NCBI GenBank assembly: GCA_947177325.1
Contig: CAMWUH010000003.1
Coordinates: 1 to 32,122 of the forward strand
Length of the DNA: 32,122 nt
From: an uncultured Bacteroidales bacterium
Lineage (GTDB): Bacteria > Bacteroidota > Bacteroidia > Bacteroidales > Muribaculaceae
Direction: 5' to 3'
Below the pieces are notes generated by a model. The model made no database searches and was not told the origin of the DNA. It saw only the letters and a program-made list of their open reading frames with translations. The translations under genes were made by a program, and so were the position numbers. This document shows, one piece after another, positions 23,833 to 32,122 of this stretch. Positions within the stretch are counted from its first letter, which is position 1. Every line of letters starts with the position of its first letter.

Positions 23833-23921
23833 GGTAGGGCCATGGCCTGCGATGATCGAGTGGTTGCTGATTAATGCCTGAAATTGAATGGTTTAGCGGT
23901 CGTGGCAGGCCACGACCCTAC
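23833..23921. repeat. REP-like extragenic palindrome element
   Basis: A perfect palindrome GGTCGTGGC-AG-GCCACGACC lies at 23898-23917. Its flank CCCTAC (23916-23921) and GGCCTGC-like core are mirrored by GGTAGGGCCATGGCCTGC at 23833-23850, making a degenerate inverted repeat about 89 bp long. The adjoining CAGAGATGGCGAAA (23923-23936) has a close copy after polA (21684-21697), so this is likely a dispersed intergenic repeat family. Confidence 0.5.
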
Positions 23922-23936
23922 TCAGAGATGGCGAAA

Positions 23937-24120
23937 GAACTGAAAGCGGTTTGGGCGGATTATATATTTTGCAAATCGCAGCTATCTCTGTCTGCACGAA
24001 CTATCGGGGCGCCGGAAGCGTTTATATATAAGGGTTGTAATGAAGTTTTACTGCCCTGAATAGGAACTGAATTATAATTTATTGAAACACTGACTATTAT
24101 ATTATTATACTCTGAACAAT
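23937..24120. other. Upstream region of the Dxs-like gene
   Basis: No gene is visible. The last 80 bp before the ATG at 24121 are AT-rich and probably hold the promoter, but I see no clean TAnnTTTG box. Confidence 0.35.
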
Positions 24121-25893
24121 ATGGATACACTCTCTGAAACCCTCGTGCTGAAGCGCGTGAAATCGCCTGCCGATTTGCGCTCAATGTCGCTCAATGAGCT
24201 TCGCGAATTGGCAGCTGACGTGCGCCGGGCACTGCTCGACAAGGTGTCGGCCCATGGCGGACACGTGGGCCCCAACCTCGGCATGGTTGAAGCTACTATC
24301 GCTCTCCACTATGTGTTTAACACTCCCGAAGATAAACTGATTTTCGACGTTTCGCACCAAAGCTATCCTCACAAAATTCTTACCGGTCGCGCCCGGGCGT
24401 TTACCGACCCTGACCATTACGACGATGTCACCGGCTACACTAACCCGTCGGAAAGCCCTTACGACCTCTTCTCTTTAGGCCACACTTCTTCGGCCGTAGC
24501 ACTCGCAACCGGCGTGGCTAAAGCGCGCGACCTGCGCGGTGGCCAGGAAAATGTAGTGGCCGTTATCGGCGACGGCTCGCTGAGCGGGGGCGTGGCTTTT
24601 GAAGGCCTTGACTATGGCGCAACCCTCGGCTCCAACTTCATTGTTGTGGTCAACGATAACGATATGAGTATTGCCGAAAATCATGGCGGCATCTATGCCG
24701 ACCTCCGTCTGCTTCGCCACTCCAACGGCACTGCCGAGCCCAACCTTTTCCGCTCAATGGGCTATGCCTACCGCTACGTTCACTACGGCAACGACCTTCG
24801 CTCTCTTATCGAAATGTTCCGGGCCGTTAAGGATATCGATCACCCCGTTGTGGTGCATATCAACACTATGAAAGGTTTGGGCCTGCCGGTGGCCGAGGCC
24901 GATAAGGAAACATTCCATTGGTCGATGCCTTTCGACTTGAAAACCGGTGCGCTGCTCGACAATTCGGTCGATGATACTCCCGGATATGACGACATCTTCG
25001 CCACCGATATGCTCAAAATGATGCAGGCCGACCCTACCGTTGTCACCATGACCGCAGGCACTCCCGGTGTGCTCGGCTTCTCGCCCGAGCGCCGTCGACA
25101 GGCGGGTCGTCAGTTCATAGATGTAGGCATCGCCGAACAGCAGGCCGTAGATATGGCCGCCGGATTGGCTAAAGGTGGCGCAAAACCGGTGTTTGGCGTA
25201 GTCAGCTCATTCCTCCAGCGAGCCTACGACCAATTTGCCCAAGACGCTGCGCTCAACCGTCAGCCGGCTACTTTTGTGGTGTTCTACGCCACAATGTTCG
25301 GCATGAACGATGAAACCCACCTCGGTTTCTTCGATGTGGCTCTGCTTGGCAACATTCCCAACCTGCAGTTGCTCGCACCGACTTGTCGCAACGAATTCGA
25401 AGCAATGCTCTCGTGGGCGGTCACCCGCAAAGATTCAACCACTCCGGTAGTAATTCGCATTCCCGGCTCGCCGGCCGTTGACAACCCCGAAGTGGCAACG
25501 CTCGATGACTACTCGGTTGCTCCATATCAAACTGTGCGCCAAGGCGAAAAGGTGGCTCTCATCGGTGCCGGCACATTTCTCCCCACCATGCTTCAAGCTG
25601 CCGATTTGTTGAAAGAGAAAGGTGTTAACCCAACGGTTATCAACCCTCGCTCGCTTTCTGTGCTCGACACAGCCGCCCTTGATGCGCTCCGCTCCTACGA
25701 CCTTGTCATCACCGCAGAGGATGGCATTGTGGAGGGTGGTTATGGCCAGAAAGTAGCGTCGTATCTGGGTACATCGCCGGTGAAAGTCATCAACCTCGGC
25801 TTGCCTAAAGCGTTCCCCAACCACTACAGTGCCTCAGAGCTTGCTCGCCAATGTAGCCTCACTGCCGAACAGATTGCCGCTCTCGCTCGCTAA
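24121..25893 (+). CDS. 1-deoxy-D-xylulose-5-phosphate synthase-like transketolase
   Basis: A 590-residue thiamine-diphosphate enzyme of the Dxs type; Dxs condenses pyruvate with glyceraldehyde 3-phosphate in the first step of the MEP isoprenoid pathway. HGGHVGPNLGMVEATIALHYVF, the GDGSLSGG...NDND thiamine/magnesium motif (about residues 150-180), the transketolase Pyr domain with DVGIAEQQAVDMAAGLA and the C-terminal EDGIVEGGYGQKV are clear. Variants such as DVSHQSYPHK and MSIAENHGGIY, and the short length, fit a Dxs-like branch that can coexist with canonical Dxs, so it may be a paralogue with another acceptor. Single-gene unit, followed by a shared terminator. Confidence 0.82.
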   Translation: MDTLSETLVLKRVKSPADLRSMSLNELRELAADVRRALLDKVSAHGGHVGPNLGMVEATIALHYVFNTPEDKLIFDVSHQSYPHKILTGRARAFTDPDHYDDVTGYTNPSESPYDLFSLGHTSSAVALATGVAKARDLRGGQENVVAVIGDGSLSGGVAFEGLDYGATLGSNFIVVVNDNDMSIAENHGGIYADLRLLRHSNGTAEPNLFRSMGYAYRYVHYGNDLRSLIEMFRAVKDIDHPVVVHINTMKGLGLPVAEADKETFHWSMPFDLKTGALLDNSVDDTPGYDDIFATDMLKMMQADPTVVTMTAGTPGVLGFSPERRRQAGRQFIDVGIAEQQAVDMAAGLAKGGAKPVFGVVSSFLQRAYDQFAQDAALNRQPATFVVFYATMFGMNDETHLGFFDVALLGNIPNLQLLAPTCRNEFEAMLSWAVTRKDSTTPVVIRIPGSPAVDNPEVATLDDYSVAPYQTVRQGEKVALIGAGTFLPTMLQAADLLKEKGVNPTVINPRSLSVLDTAALDALRSYDLVITAEDGIVEGGYGQKVASYLGTSPVKVINLGLPKAFPNHYSASELARQCSLTAEQIAALAR

Positions 25894-26032
25894 CATAATC
25901 CCAAGAAGAAAAAAGGCGGTGTGTGATAATTGGCCATCTGTGTCGTTGCTTTCGGAATTCGGACTCAGTCACATACTTATGTATGCTCCTATCGTCCTCA
26001 TCCTCATCGCCTAACATCTGACCTATTCTAAC
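25894..26032. other. Intergenic stretch with small palindrome
   Basis: Between the Dxs-like gene and the bidirectional terminator lies non-coding sequence with the palindrome CATAC-TTAT-GTATG (25972-25985). It may belong to an intergenic repeat family; a single copy is seen here. Confidence 0.3.
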
Positions 26033-26081
26033 ACACCTAAAAAGCCGCTCGGCGCATTGCGCAGGGCGGCTTTTTAGGTGT
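26033..26081. terminator. Bidirectional terminator between the Dxs-like gene and fabF
   Basis: ACACCTAAAAAGCCGC (26033-26048) and GCGGCTTTTTAGGTGT (26066-26081) are exact inverse complements, a 16-bp stem whose A/T tracts supply a T run on each strand. It serves both convergent genes. Confidence 0.88.
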
Positions 26082-26099
26082 GGCGAAGGTAACTATCGG

Positions 26100-27365
26100 T
26101 TACTCTTCATATTTTTTTACGATAACGGTAGCGTTGTGGCCGCCGAAACCGAATGAGTTGCTCAACGCAGCGCGCACGGGACGTTCCTGGGCACGGTTGA
26201 ATGTGAAGTTGAGCTTGTAGTCGATTTCTTCATCTTCATCGCCCTCTTCGTGGTTGATTGTGGGGGGCACGATATTGTCTTGAACGGCTTTGACAGAGAA
26301 CATTGCTTCCATTGCGCCGGTAGCGCCGAGCAAGTGGCCGGTCATTGATTTGGTCGATGAGATGTTGAGGTCATAAGCGTGGTCGCCAAACACCTCTTTG
26401 ATGGCTTTGATTTCAGAGATGTCACCAACTGGGGTTGATGTGCCGTGAACGTTGATATAGTCGATATCTTCAGGTTTCATGCCGGCATCTTCGAGGGCGT
26501 TGCGCATTGCGAGAATGGCGCCGAGACCTTCGGGATGGGTGGCGGTGAGGTGGTAGGCATCGGCCGACAAGCCGCCGCCTGCTACTTCGGCATAGATTTT
26601 AGCGCCACGGGCTTTGGCGTGTTCAAGCTCTTCGAGCACCAACACTACCGAGCCTTCGCCCATAACGAATCCGTCGCGCGACTTGCTGAAGGGGCGTGAA
26701 GCGGTTTCGGGCGAGTCGTTGCGGGTTGAGAGGGCGTGCATTGAATTGAAGCCGCCTACACCTGCGGGGAAGATAGCCGCTTCAGCACCACCGGTCACGA
26801 TAGCGTCGGCTTTGCCGAGACGAATGAGGTTGAAAGCGTCGATAATTGCGTTGTTAGAAGATGCGCAAGCCGAAACGGTGCCGAAGTTGGGGCCGTGGTA
26901 GCCATATTCCATTGAAATGTGGCCGGAGGCGATGTCGGCAATCATTTTGGGGATGAAGAAGGGATTGTATTTGGGGCCTTTATCCTCGTTGAGAGCATAA
27001 TAGCCGGCTTCTTCCTCAAAAGTGTGGAGGCCACCGATGCCGGCAGCTACGATAACGCCGATGCGGTCGCGGTTAACGTTGGGGTCTTCTTCAATTTTTG
27101 AGTCCTCAACAGCCTGGCGGGCTGCTGCGAGGGCATATTGAGCGTAAAGGTCGAGTTGGCGCACCTTTTTGCGGTCAAAAAGCTCATTGCCATTGAAGTC
27201 TTTTACTTCGCAAGCAAATTGAGTTTTAAACTTAGAGGCGTCGAAGTGAGTGATGGGGCCTGCACCGCTTACGCCGTTTTTAGCGTTGGTCCAGGCGGTT
27301 TCAACGTCGTTGCCGATAGGGGTGATTGCACCCATACCGGTTACTACTACTCGTTTTAATTCCAT
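26100..27365 (-). CDS. fabF: 3-oxoacyl-ACP synthase II
   Basis: A 421-residue KAS II, which elongates acyl-ACP with malonyl-ACP in fatty-acid synthesis. The nucleophile is Cys167 in GTVSACASSNNAI; the catalytic histidines are in NVHGTSTPVGD and STKSMTGHLLGATG. The N-terminal KRVVVTGMGAITPIGND and C-terminal SNSFGFGGHNATVIVKK are typical and the length is standard. acpP lies upstream on the same strand, separated by a 313-bp spacer full of inverted repeats. Confidence 0.97.
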   Translation of the reverse strand: MELKRVVVTGMGAITPIGNDVETAWTNAKNGVSGAGPITHFDASKFKTQFACEVKDFNGNELFDRKKVRQLDLYAQYALAAARQAVEDSKIEEDPNVNRDRIGVIVAAGIGGLHTFEEEAGYYALNEDKGPKYNPFFIPKMIADIASGHISMEYGYHGPNFGTVSACASSNNAIIDAFNLIRLGKADAIVTGGAEAAIFPAGVGGFNSMHALSTRNDSPETASRPFSKSRDGFVMGEGSVVLVLEELEHAKARGAKIYAEVAGGGLSADAYHLTATHPEGLGAILAMRNALEDAGMKPEDIDYINVHGTSTPVGDISEIKAIKEVFGDHAYDLNISSTKSMTGHLLGATGAMEAMFSVKAVQDNIVPPTINHEEGDEDEEIDYKLNFTFNRAQERPVRAALSNSFGFGGHNATVIVKKYEE

Positions 27366-27427
27366 AGTGGTGAGTATCTATAGTAAATTTATGGTAACTA
27401 ATTGGGATTGACTCGGTTAGGAGTCGC

Positions 27428-27625
27428 GTTCAGGAGTTTGGCAGACGGCGGAGAGCGATATCCGGCGACGGGTTTGGCTCCTGACGTTATAAACGTTCTA
27501 AGTTTCCCCCTCAGAGCAGGGGGCCTGTTGAGGAGGAAACTTAGATAGAGGTTATGCTTAATCAGCAGGCACCGCGTGTATTTATCACTTTAGCTCCCGG
27601 CCTCAAATATGGCCGAAGGGGGGAG
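27428..27625 (-). promoter_or_regulatory. Structured acpP-fabF spacer (candidate leader RNA)
   Basis: Three inverted repeats lie in the 313-bp gap. First (minus-strand order), CTCCC/GGGAG enclosing GGCC/GGCC at 27594-27625. Second, CTAAGTTTCC paired with GGAAACTTAG, with inner CCTCA/TGAGG, at 27498-27544. Third, CAGGAG (27431-27436) with CTCCTG (27478-27483). None has a T run, so they are not simple terminators. They would be in the RNA between acpP and fabF and could set their relative expression or stability. No gene or TAnnTTTG box is seen in the gap. Confidence 0.45.
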
Positions 27626-27678
27626 TTGAGCGTTTATCCTGCTATGGATAACTGATGCGCGGTAAAGCAGTTGTCGAC

Positions 27679-27915
27679 TTAAGCTTGAGCTTTTTCGATG
27701 TAAGCGATAGCGTCGCCAACAGTAGCGATTTTTTCAGCTTCTTCGTCGGGGATAGTGATGCCGAATTCTTTTTCGAAGTCCATGATGAGCTCTACGGTGT
27801 CGAGGCTGTCAGCGCCGAGATCAGTAGTGAAAGCTGCAGTTTCAGTTACTTGGTTTTCGTCAACACCGAGTTTGTCAACGATGATAGCTTTAACACGAGA
27901 TGCGATTTCTGACAT
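27679..27915 (-). CDS. acpP: Acyl carrier protein
   Basis: A 78-residue acidic carrier protein that holds growing acyl chains on a 4'-phosphopantetheine arm. The attachment serine is Ser37 in [12 protein letters not shown]; the rest ([28 protein letters not shown]) matches helices 2-4. Length is standard. Upstream of fabF, as is usual in bacterial fatty-acid loci. A -7 box lies 49 bp before the ATG. Confidence 0.98.
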   Translation of the reverse strand: MSEIASRVKAIIVDKLGVDENQVTETAAFTTDLGADSLDTVELIMDFEKEFGITIPDEEAEKIATVGDAIAYIEKAQA

Positions 27916-27963
27916 AATGGTTTGATTTTTAAGTTTGATTTATGTTTTCGATTTTTTGCGTTG

Positions 27964-27971
27964 CAAAGTTA
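27964..27971 (-). promoter_or_regulatory. acpP -7 promoter box
   Basis: TAACTTTG on the minus strand, 49 bp upstream of the acpP ATG. No TTG was found at the usual 19-20 bp. Confidence 0.5.
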
Positions 27972-28205
27972 GCTAAAAATATTCAACTACGAAATTTTCA
28001 GCCAAAAAAATTGCATTTTTAGCGTAATTTTCACATTTTCAGCCCCCATATTAACGAAATATTTCCACAATTTCCACTTTTTGGCTCCATTTTCGGCCAA
28101 TTTCAAGCCGAGGGCAATTGGTCGGTTCGTGTAATTTTTTACCGGGATTGCCAAAATATTAATGAGTCGGCCATCTATAAATTGTACTACCATCTATAAC
28201 ATATA
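27972..28205. other. AT-rich intergenic region
   Basis: No gene is visible. It contains an imperfect direct repeat of CCATCTATAA near 28169-28199 and presumably the upstream part of the acpP promoter. No terminator hairpin for the HAD gene ending at 28206 was found. Confidence 0.35.
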
Positions 28206-29039
28206 TTATATGTGCCGGGCATTGAAGTCGTTGGCGATATAGCGGGCAACGGAGTCGTCGTAGTTAGGTCCGATAACAACGTCGGCGGCGGCGCGGACGG
28301 CCGGCTGGGCGTTGGCAACGGCAACGGCCACGTCGGCTATCTCCATCATCGTCAGGTCGTTGAGATTGTCGCCGAACACCACTATGCGGTCGGCTTCGAT
28401 GCGGTTGGCCATGGCGGTGATTGCCGATGCTTTCGACACTCCGAGGTCAAACACTTCGATAATCGATATTTCGGGGTGGAATATTTCGGGATAGCACGAG
28501 AGGGAGTATTGGCCGGTTGCGGCAATGGCGTCGGCCAGGGGGAGCACCTGCTCCGTGGGGCCCATAGCGAAGCAAAGTATGGTGTCGGCCGCCGGCTCCA
28601 CGGGGTTAAAGGTGAAGCGCTTGAGCTTTAGGTGGGTGCGCTCGTGATAAAATTCCTCCTCGACTTCGGTCAGTTGTCGGTCGTGAGCCACAACGAGCCC
28701 CCCTTCAGAGTCAAAACGATAAATGAAAGGATTGACTCCATAGTCGGCAAAGAGCCGGAGCAGGGTGGCCGATTTGTCGGGAGCGATACATCGGGGGTGG
28801 AGGTAGCGCATGGTTCGACGGTCGAAAGTGGCGGCGCCGGTAAACACTATGAATGGCAACGGCGCGGCTGTGGCGGCCATAAGGGGCACAACCGTGGCCG
28901 GGGTGCGGGCCGTGGCTACGGTGAAGAGTGCGCCCTCCGAGGCGAGCTCAGAAAGTATGTGGGCCGAAAGGTCGCTAACGAAGCTACCGTTGTTAAGCAG
29001 CGTGCCGTCGAGGTCGGTTACATAGAGTGTTTTTGTCAT
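28206..29039 (-). CDS. HAD-superfamily hydrolase, Cof subfamily
   Basis: A 277-residue Cof-type HAD phosphatase (IIB cap). Motif I is VTDLDGTLLNNG (nucleophile Asp and Asp+2), motif II is FTGA near residue 48, motif III Lys is in VSKASAI, and motif IV is VFGDNLNDLTMM. Such enzymes dephosphorylate sugar phosphates or flavin nucleotides; the substrate is unknown. It follows aroB on the same strand after 54 bp and may be co-transcribed. Confidence 0.9.
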   Translation of the reverse strand: MTKTLYVTDLDGTLLNNGSFVSDLSAHILSELASEGALFTVATARTPATVVPLMAATAAPLPFIVFTGAATFDRRTMRYLHPRCIAPDKSATLLRLFADYGVNPFIYRFDSEGGLVVAHDRQLTEVEEEFYHERTHLKLKRFTFNPVEPAADTILCFAMGPTEQVLPLADAIAATGQYSLSCYPEIFHPEISIIEVFDLGVSKASAITAMANRIEADRIVVFGDNLNDLTMMEIADVAVAVANAQPAVRAAADVVIGPNYDDSVARYIANDFNARHI

Positions 29040-29093
29040 GATAAAGGTAGCGTAAGTGTGTGTTACAACAGGTTTCTGACCATCGTGGAAAGC

Positions 29094-30158
29094 CTAAATA
29101 CCCATGAAGTCGCGGGTGATGTCGAGCGCGGCTTTGATTTTGTCGTCGTCGACCATGCAGTCAATTACCGGTTCGCCGGGAGCTTTGAGCAGGGTGAAGT
29201 TAACCTGGCCGGCAACTTTGTTTTTCTTGTCCTGACCCATGAGCGCAAGCAAGCGGGGATAGTCGTCGCAGCTGAAATCAAAGGCGCCGTAATGCTTGAC
29301 AATGTAGGCAGCGACACTGTGGAGCAGCTCCGAGTCAAAGCCCTCGATCATGTTGGAGAGCACCAGAGCGGGAATCAATCCGTAGGCAACGGCATAGCCG
29401 TGGGGTATGGGAGATTTGCGCTCCATGGCGAATGTTTCGAAGGCGTGGCCGCAAGTGTGGCCCAAATTCAGCGCGCGACGAATGTTCTGATCGGTCGGGT
29501 CTAGGTCAACAACCCCCTTCTTCACCATCACGCTCTTTTCGAGAAGGGCGAGCAGAGCGTCGGGGTCAATATCGGTAACGTCGACTTTAAGCAGGGCGGC
29601 CAGCTCGTCGGTCGACGACAACAGGGCGTGCTTGAGCATTTCAGCATAGCCGGAGTAGAGTTCCTGCGGGGTCAGTGTAGAGAAGAATGTGGTGGAGATA
29701 ATTACAGCCTCGGCTTCGGCAAACACTCCGATGTGGTTTTTCAGATTGTTGAAGTTGATGCCGGTTTTTCCTCCGACAGATGCATCTACGGCGCCGAGCA
29801 GGGTGGTGGGCACGTTGATAAATCTTACTCCCCGTTTGAATGTAGAAGCTGCAAAAGCGCCCATGTCAGTTACCATTCCACCTCCGAGATTGATGATGAG
29901 CGAGTTGCGGGTGCACCCCTCTGCGGTCAGTTTCCGCCATATCAGTTGCAGAGCGTCGAGGTTTTTATTCATGTCGCCCGCTTTGACGGTGATAACCTTA
30001 GCTTTGCTGACTGCTGTGGAGAATGATTGCAGTCGGGGCAGAACGAACGACTCGGTGTTGACATCGACAATAACGAAAATGCCGGAGGGACTGAGCGAGT
30101 CGGCTATTTCATCGATGGCTTGCGAAACGTAGTTGGTAAATATCAGTTGGGCTTGCAT
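29094..30158 (-). CDS. aroB: 3-dehydroquinate synthase
   Basis: A 354-residue NAD- and metal-dependent enzyme converting DAHP to 3-dehydroquinate, step two of the shikimate pathway. The NAD/substrate region reads IINLGGGMVTDMGAFAASTFKRGVRFINVPTTLLGAVDASVGGKTGIN (split across residues 90-138), and metal ligands fall in NLGHTCGHAFE and the HGYAVAYG region. Length is standard. It starts 5 bp after the upstream HAD gene stop, so it lies in an operon with it and with the AsmA-like gene. Confidence 0.96.
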   Translation of the reverse strand: MQAQLIFTNYVSQAIDEIADSLSPSGIFVIVDVNTESFVLPRLQSFSTAVSKAKVITVKAGDMNKNLDALQLIWRKLTAEGCTRNSLIINLGGGMVTDMGAFAASTFKRGVRFINVPTTLLGAVDASVGGKTGINFNNLKNHIGVFAEAEAVIISTTFFSTLTPQELYSGYAEMLKHALLSSTDELAALLKVDVTDIDPDALLALLEKSVMVKKGVVDLDPTDQNIRRALNLGHTCGHAFETFAMERKSPIPHGYAVAYGLIPALVLSNMIEGFDSELLHSVAAYIVKHYGAFDFSCDDYPRLLALMGQDKKNKVAGQVNFTLLKAPGEPVIDCMVDDDKIKAALDITRDFMGI

Positions 30159-30163
30159 AATTT

Positions 30164-30928
30164 CTAAAGTTTAGGGAGGGGGTGATATTTATGATTGAGA
30201 TTGTTTAGGATGATTTCAATATTATCGGCCAGAGATTGCATAGAGGGGAGCACGATGTCGGCTCCGGCTTCAGCGAGTTTTTGAGCCGGTATAGGGCCGG
30301 TGGTCAGTCCGATGGTGAACGCTCCGGAGCGTGATGCTGATTCAACACCCAATGGGGCGTTTTCGATGGCGATACACTCCGCGGGGCTTACTCCGGCCAT
30401 TGCAGCGCCGAGCAGATATGGCTCGGGATGGGGCTTGCCGTGGTTGACGTTGGCCGATGTGACCATGCGGTCGCGGTGAAATATGCCGGGAAAATCGTGG
30501 TTGAGGCGGTCAATCAAAGAATGTTGACCCGAGCCGGTCACCAATATGATTGTCAAGCCGGCCGAAGCGAGGTAGTTGAGCACCTGCGGGGCTCCGGGCA
30601 TTATCGGGGCGGTTGGCAGTTCGTTGAAATATCGGGTTTTGGCTTCGTAATAACGGCTGCACTCCTCGGGAGTGGCGTTGCGGCCGTAATGGCGGTTGAA
30701 GAGCAGATTGATAGTGGCGGCGCCGGTCATCCCTTCATAGAGGTAGATTTCGTCGAGCGAGTGAGGAATGTCGAGCTCGGTCAGCAGTCTGTGCCATGCT
30801 TGGGCGTGGCGCGGCATGGAGTCGTAGAGGGTGCCGTCCATGTCGAAAAGAGCTGCCTTGATTGGGCGCCGTCCGATAGAGTTGCGCCATCGGTCGGCTG
30901 CTTGTGATATTTCTTCGAGGGGTTGCAT
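30164..30928 (-). CDS. HAD-superfamily phosphatase, beta-phosphoglucomutase-like
   Basis: A 254-residue HAD hydrolase with a helical cap (subfamily IA). Motif I is LFDMDGTLYDSM at about residues 27-38, motif II is VTGSG, motif III Lys is in GKPHPEPYL, and motif IV is IAIENAPLGVESA. Likely substrates are phosphorylated sugars. It starts within the stop codon of the AsmA-like gene (TAATG) and ends 5 bp before aroB, so the three are co-transcribed. Confidence 0.9.
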   Translation of the reverse strand: MQPLEEISQAADRWRNSIGRRPIKAALFDMDGTLYDSMPRHAQAWHRLLTELDIPHSLDEIYLYEGMTGAATINLLFNRHYGRNATPEECSRYYEAKTRYFNELPTAPIMPGAPQVLNYLASAGLTIILVTGSGQHSLIDRLNHDFPGIFHRDRMVTSANVNHGKPHPEPYLLGAAMAGVSPAECIAIENAPLGVESASRSGAFTIGLTTGPIPAQKLAEAGADIVLPSMQSLADNIEIILNNLNHKYHPLPKL

Positions 30929-32122
30929 TATTTATTGACGTTTTGGAGTTGGCCTACGGAGTCGGGGTCTTCGATCAGGCCGGCTTTGATCATAAGCAGG
31001 GAGTCGGCATGGGTGATTACTGATTCGGGGATTTTCTCGATAGCCGGCATAGAGTCGCGCTTGATGTCGAGCGGACCGAGGCGAGCCTCGCGCACGGTGT
31101 GGCGGAAGAATGAGTTCATCTGGTCGATGAGGTTGATGCGGAGCGTGTCGGCCGGTGCGTTCTTGACAAAGCCGGTTTTATCGTTGAAGCGCGAGCCTCC
31201 GAGGCGAATTTTCGGGTGGTCGATGTCACCCTTGATATTGATGCCGAATTTAAACGGTAGCGGCGATTTCAGCACCGCCACGTGATAATCCAGATTCTGG
31301 TCCATATCGCTGTGGCCCATGATGCCGAGGCGATAGCGGTCGACGTTGACGATGAAGGGGTAGAGAGTGACAACATTGTCGCGCACCACCAGGTTGACAT
31401 CGATCGAGTCAATCGATGTAATGGTTTTATTCTTGAACATCAGCCACTTTGCGGCTTTGCGCATAGCCGGATTATCTTTCACGGCCAGGGAGTCGCCATC
31501 GAAATTGAGAGCTGCGCGCAGGGTCGACATTTTCAGGTTCATTTGGGGGTCTATGTCGACGGTGGCAGCCAGCTTGGCGTTGATGATGCCGCTGAAGGAG
31601 CTAAACATCGGAAGCAACTCAATGATGCGGGGAGCGAATCGTTTCAGGCCATCGATATTGATGTTGCTGAACACCATTCCAAGGCCCATCGAGATGTGCT
31701 CGGCAACCGGCGCGTTGTAGAGGGCTGAAATGCGAAGGGCTCCGGCTTCATTGGCAGCGTGGAGGTCTTTGAGCTGCACTGCGCCGCGGTCAACCAACAC
31801 TTGACCGCCTATATTGTCGAGCATCATGTCGGAGTAGACCACGTGATTGGCCTTCAGATTGAGGTCGGCAGTGATATTGACGGGGATAAGGAGTGTAGGC
31901 AGAATGGTGTCGAGGTGCATTTCGCGTTCGAGGTGTTCCACCTCGCGCTCTTCGGCAGTGAGGTCGTTGTCGGTTGAGTCGTCAAGCATGTTTTTGCGAT
32001 GACCGGCGGCGATGGCTTGCACTATCTGGTTTATGTGGATAGTGTCGGCCGCGGCGGTGAAATGTTTTCTCGGAGCGTGAGGCCGGCGGGGGGTGGGAGC
32101 GCCGCGGGGGGTAGGCACCGGC
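30928..32122 (-). CDS. AsmA-like outer-membrane biogenesis protein, C-terminal part
   Basis: The C-terminal 397 or so residues of a longer protein; the frame stays open to the window edge, so the N-terminus is missing. The visible part resembles the AsmA/TamB-like repeated beta-groove proteins that span the periplasm and move lipids or assist outer-membrane assembly. Signs are alternating beta strands with NITADLNLKANHVVYSDMMLDNIGG, INAKLAATVDIDPQMNLKMSTL, VTLYPFIVNVDRYRLGIMGHSDMDQNLDYHV and FKFGINIKGDIDHPKIRLG. It heads the operon with a HAD phosphatase and aroB. Confidence 0.8.
   Translation of the reverse strand, partial: PVPTPRGAPTPRRPHAPRKHFTAAADTIHINQIVQAIAAGHRKNMLDDSTDNDLTAEEREVEHLEREMHLDTILPTLLIPVNITADLNLKANHVVYSDMMLDNIGGQVLVDRGAVQLKDLHAANEAGALRISALYNAPVAEHISMGLGMVFSNINIDGLKRFAPRIIELLPMFSSFSGIINAKLAATVDIDPQMNLKMSTLRAALNFDGDSLAVKDNPAMRKAAKWLMFKNKTITSIDSIDVNLVVRDNVVTLYPFIVNVDRYRLGIMGHSDMDQNLDYHVAVLKSPLPFKFGINIKGDIDHPKIRLGGSRFNDKTGFVKNAPADTLRINLIDQMNSFFRHTVREARLGPLDIKRDSMPAIEKIPESVITHADSLLMIKAGLIEDPDSVGQLQNVNK

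Noticed and set aside
28632-29504. 290-codon plus-strand frame opposite the HAD and aroB genes
   Set aside because: It spans the antisense of two well-identified genes and has no recognisable features.
1-32122. CRISPR arrays, insertion sequences, transposases
   Set aside because: No regularly spaced repeats, Cas genes or transposase motifs were found on either strand.

Overview
The window looks like a chromosomal segment of a Bacteroidales bacterium, probably Muribaculaceae or a close relative (family-level placement is inference). Direct signs are repeated Bacteroidetes-type promoters (TTG, 18-20 bp, then TAnnTTTG), start codons without Shine-Dalgarno sequences, an SRP RNA behind such a promoter, and an acpP-fabF pair, lpxB, a viroplasmin-type RNase H and an exported GH31 alpha-glucosidase of Bacteroidales style.

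Layout. 1-51: 5' part of tRNA-Asn (-). 344-1251: a two-gene lysis cassette, holin plus T7-lysozyme-like amidase (+). 1248-9042: lpxB, the GH31 enzyme, a compact mscL-aroK-alanine dehydrogenase-rnhA operon and a cytidylate kinase-like gene, all on (-). 9132-9233: SRP RNA (+). 9240-11881: HdeD-like and MscS-like membrane proteins and an unknown gene (-). 12013-13559: two glycosyltransferases (+). 13571-18769: a phage-type packaging cluster on (-), with large terminase, a possible connector, portal and two unknown proteins. 18888-21665: polA (+). 21776-23319: a duplicated PEGA-like surface-protein locus with a frameshift, preceded by a structured leader. 24121-25893: Dxs-like enzyme (+). 26100-27915: fabF and acpP (-). 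28206-32122: HAD phosphatase, aroB, a second HAD phosphatase and a truncated AsmA-like gene (-).

The main discovery candidate is the pair of separated phage-like modules. The lysis cassette (344-1251) and the terminase/portal cluster (13571-18769) are about 12 kb apart with only ordinary chromosomal genes between them. No integrase, repressor, capsid or tail gene is visible. Both modules are intact; the terminase keeps its ATPase and nuclease residues and the amidase keeps its zinc ligands. Both are preceded by the same 24-bp sequence (170-193 on +, 18824-18847 on -), each exactly 17 bp upstream of a TAnnTTTG box and oriented toward the phage-like gene. This is what a dispersed, co-regulated, domesticated phage regulon would look like, for example a gene-transfer-agent-like system. 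That interpretation is inference; the shared element and spacing are read directly. At the terminase end the element also covers the place where the -33 region of the divergent polA promoter should lie.

Secondary points: a 129-nt nested hairpin followed by an intrinsic terminator in the leader of the PEGA locus; three inverted repeats in the acpP-fabF spacer; a strong (+) terminator at 2768-2801 with no (+) gene before it; a DNA polymerase I that appears to lack proofreading residues; and an alanine dehydrogenase homologue in which the usual catalytic lysine seems to be replaced.
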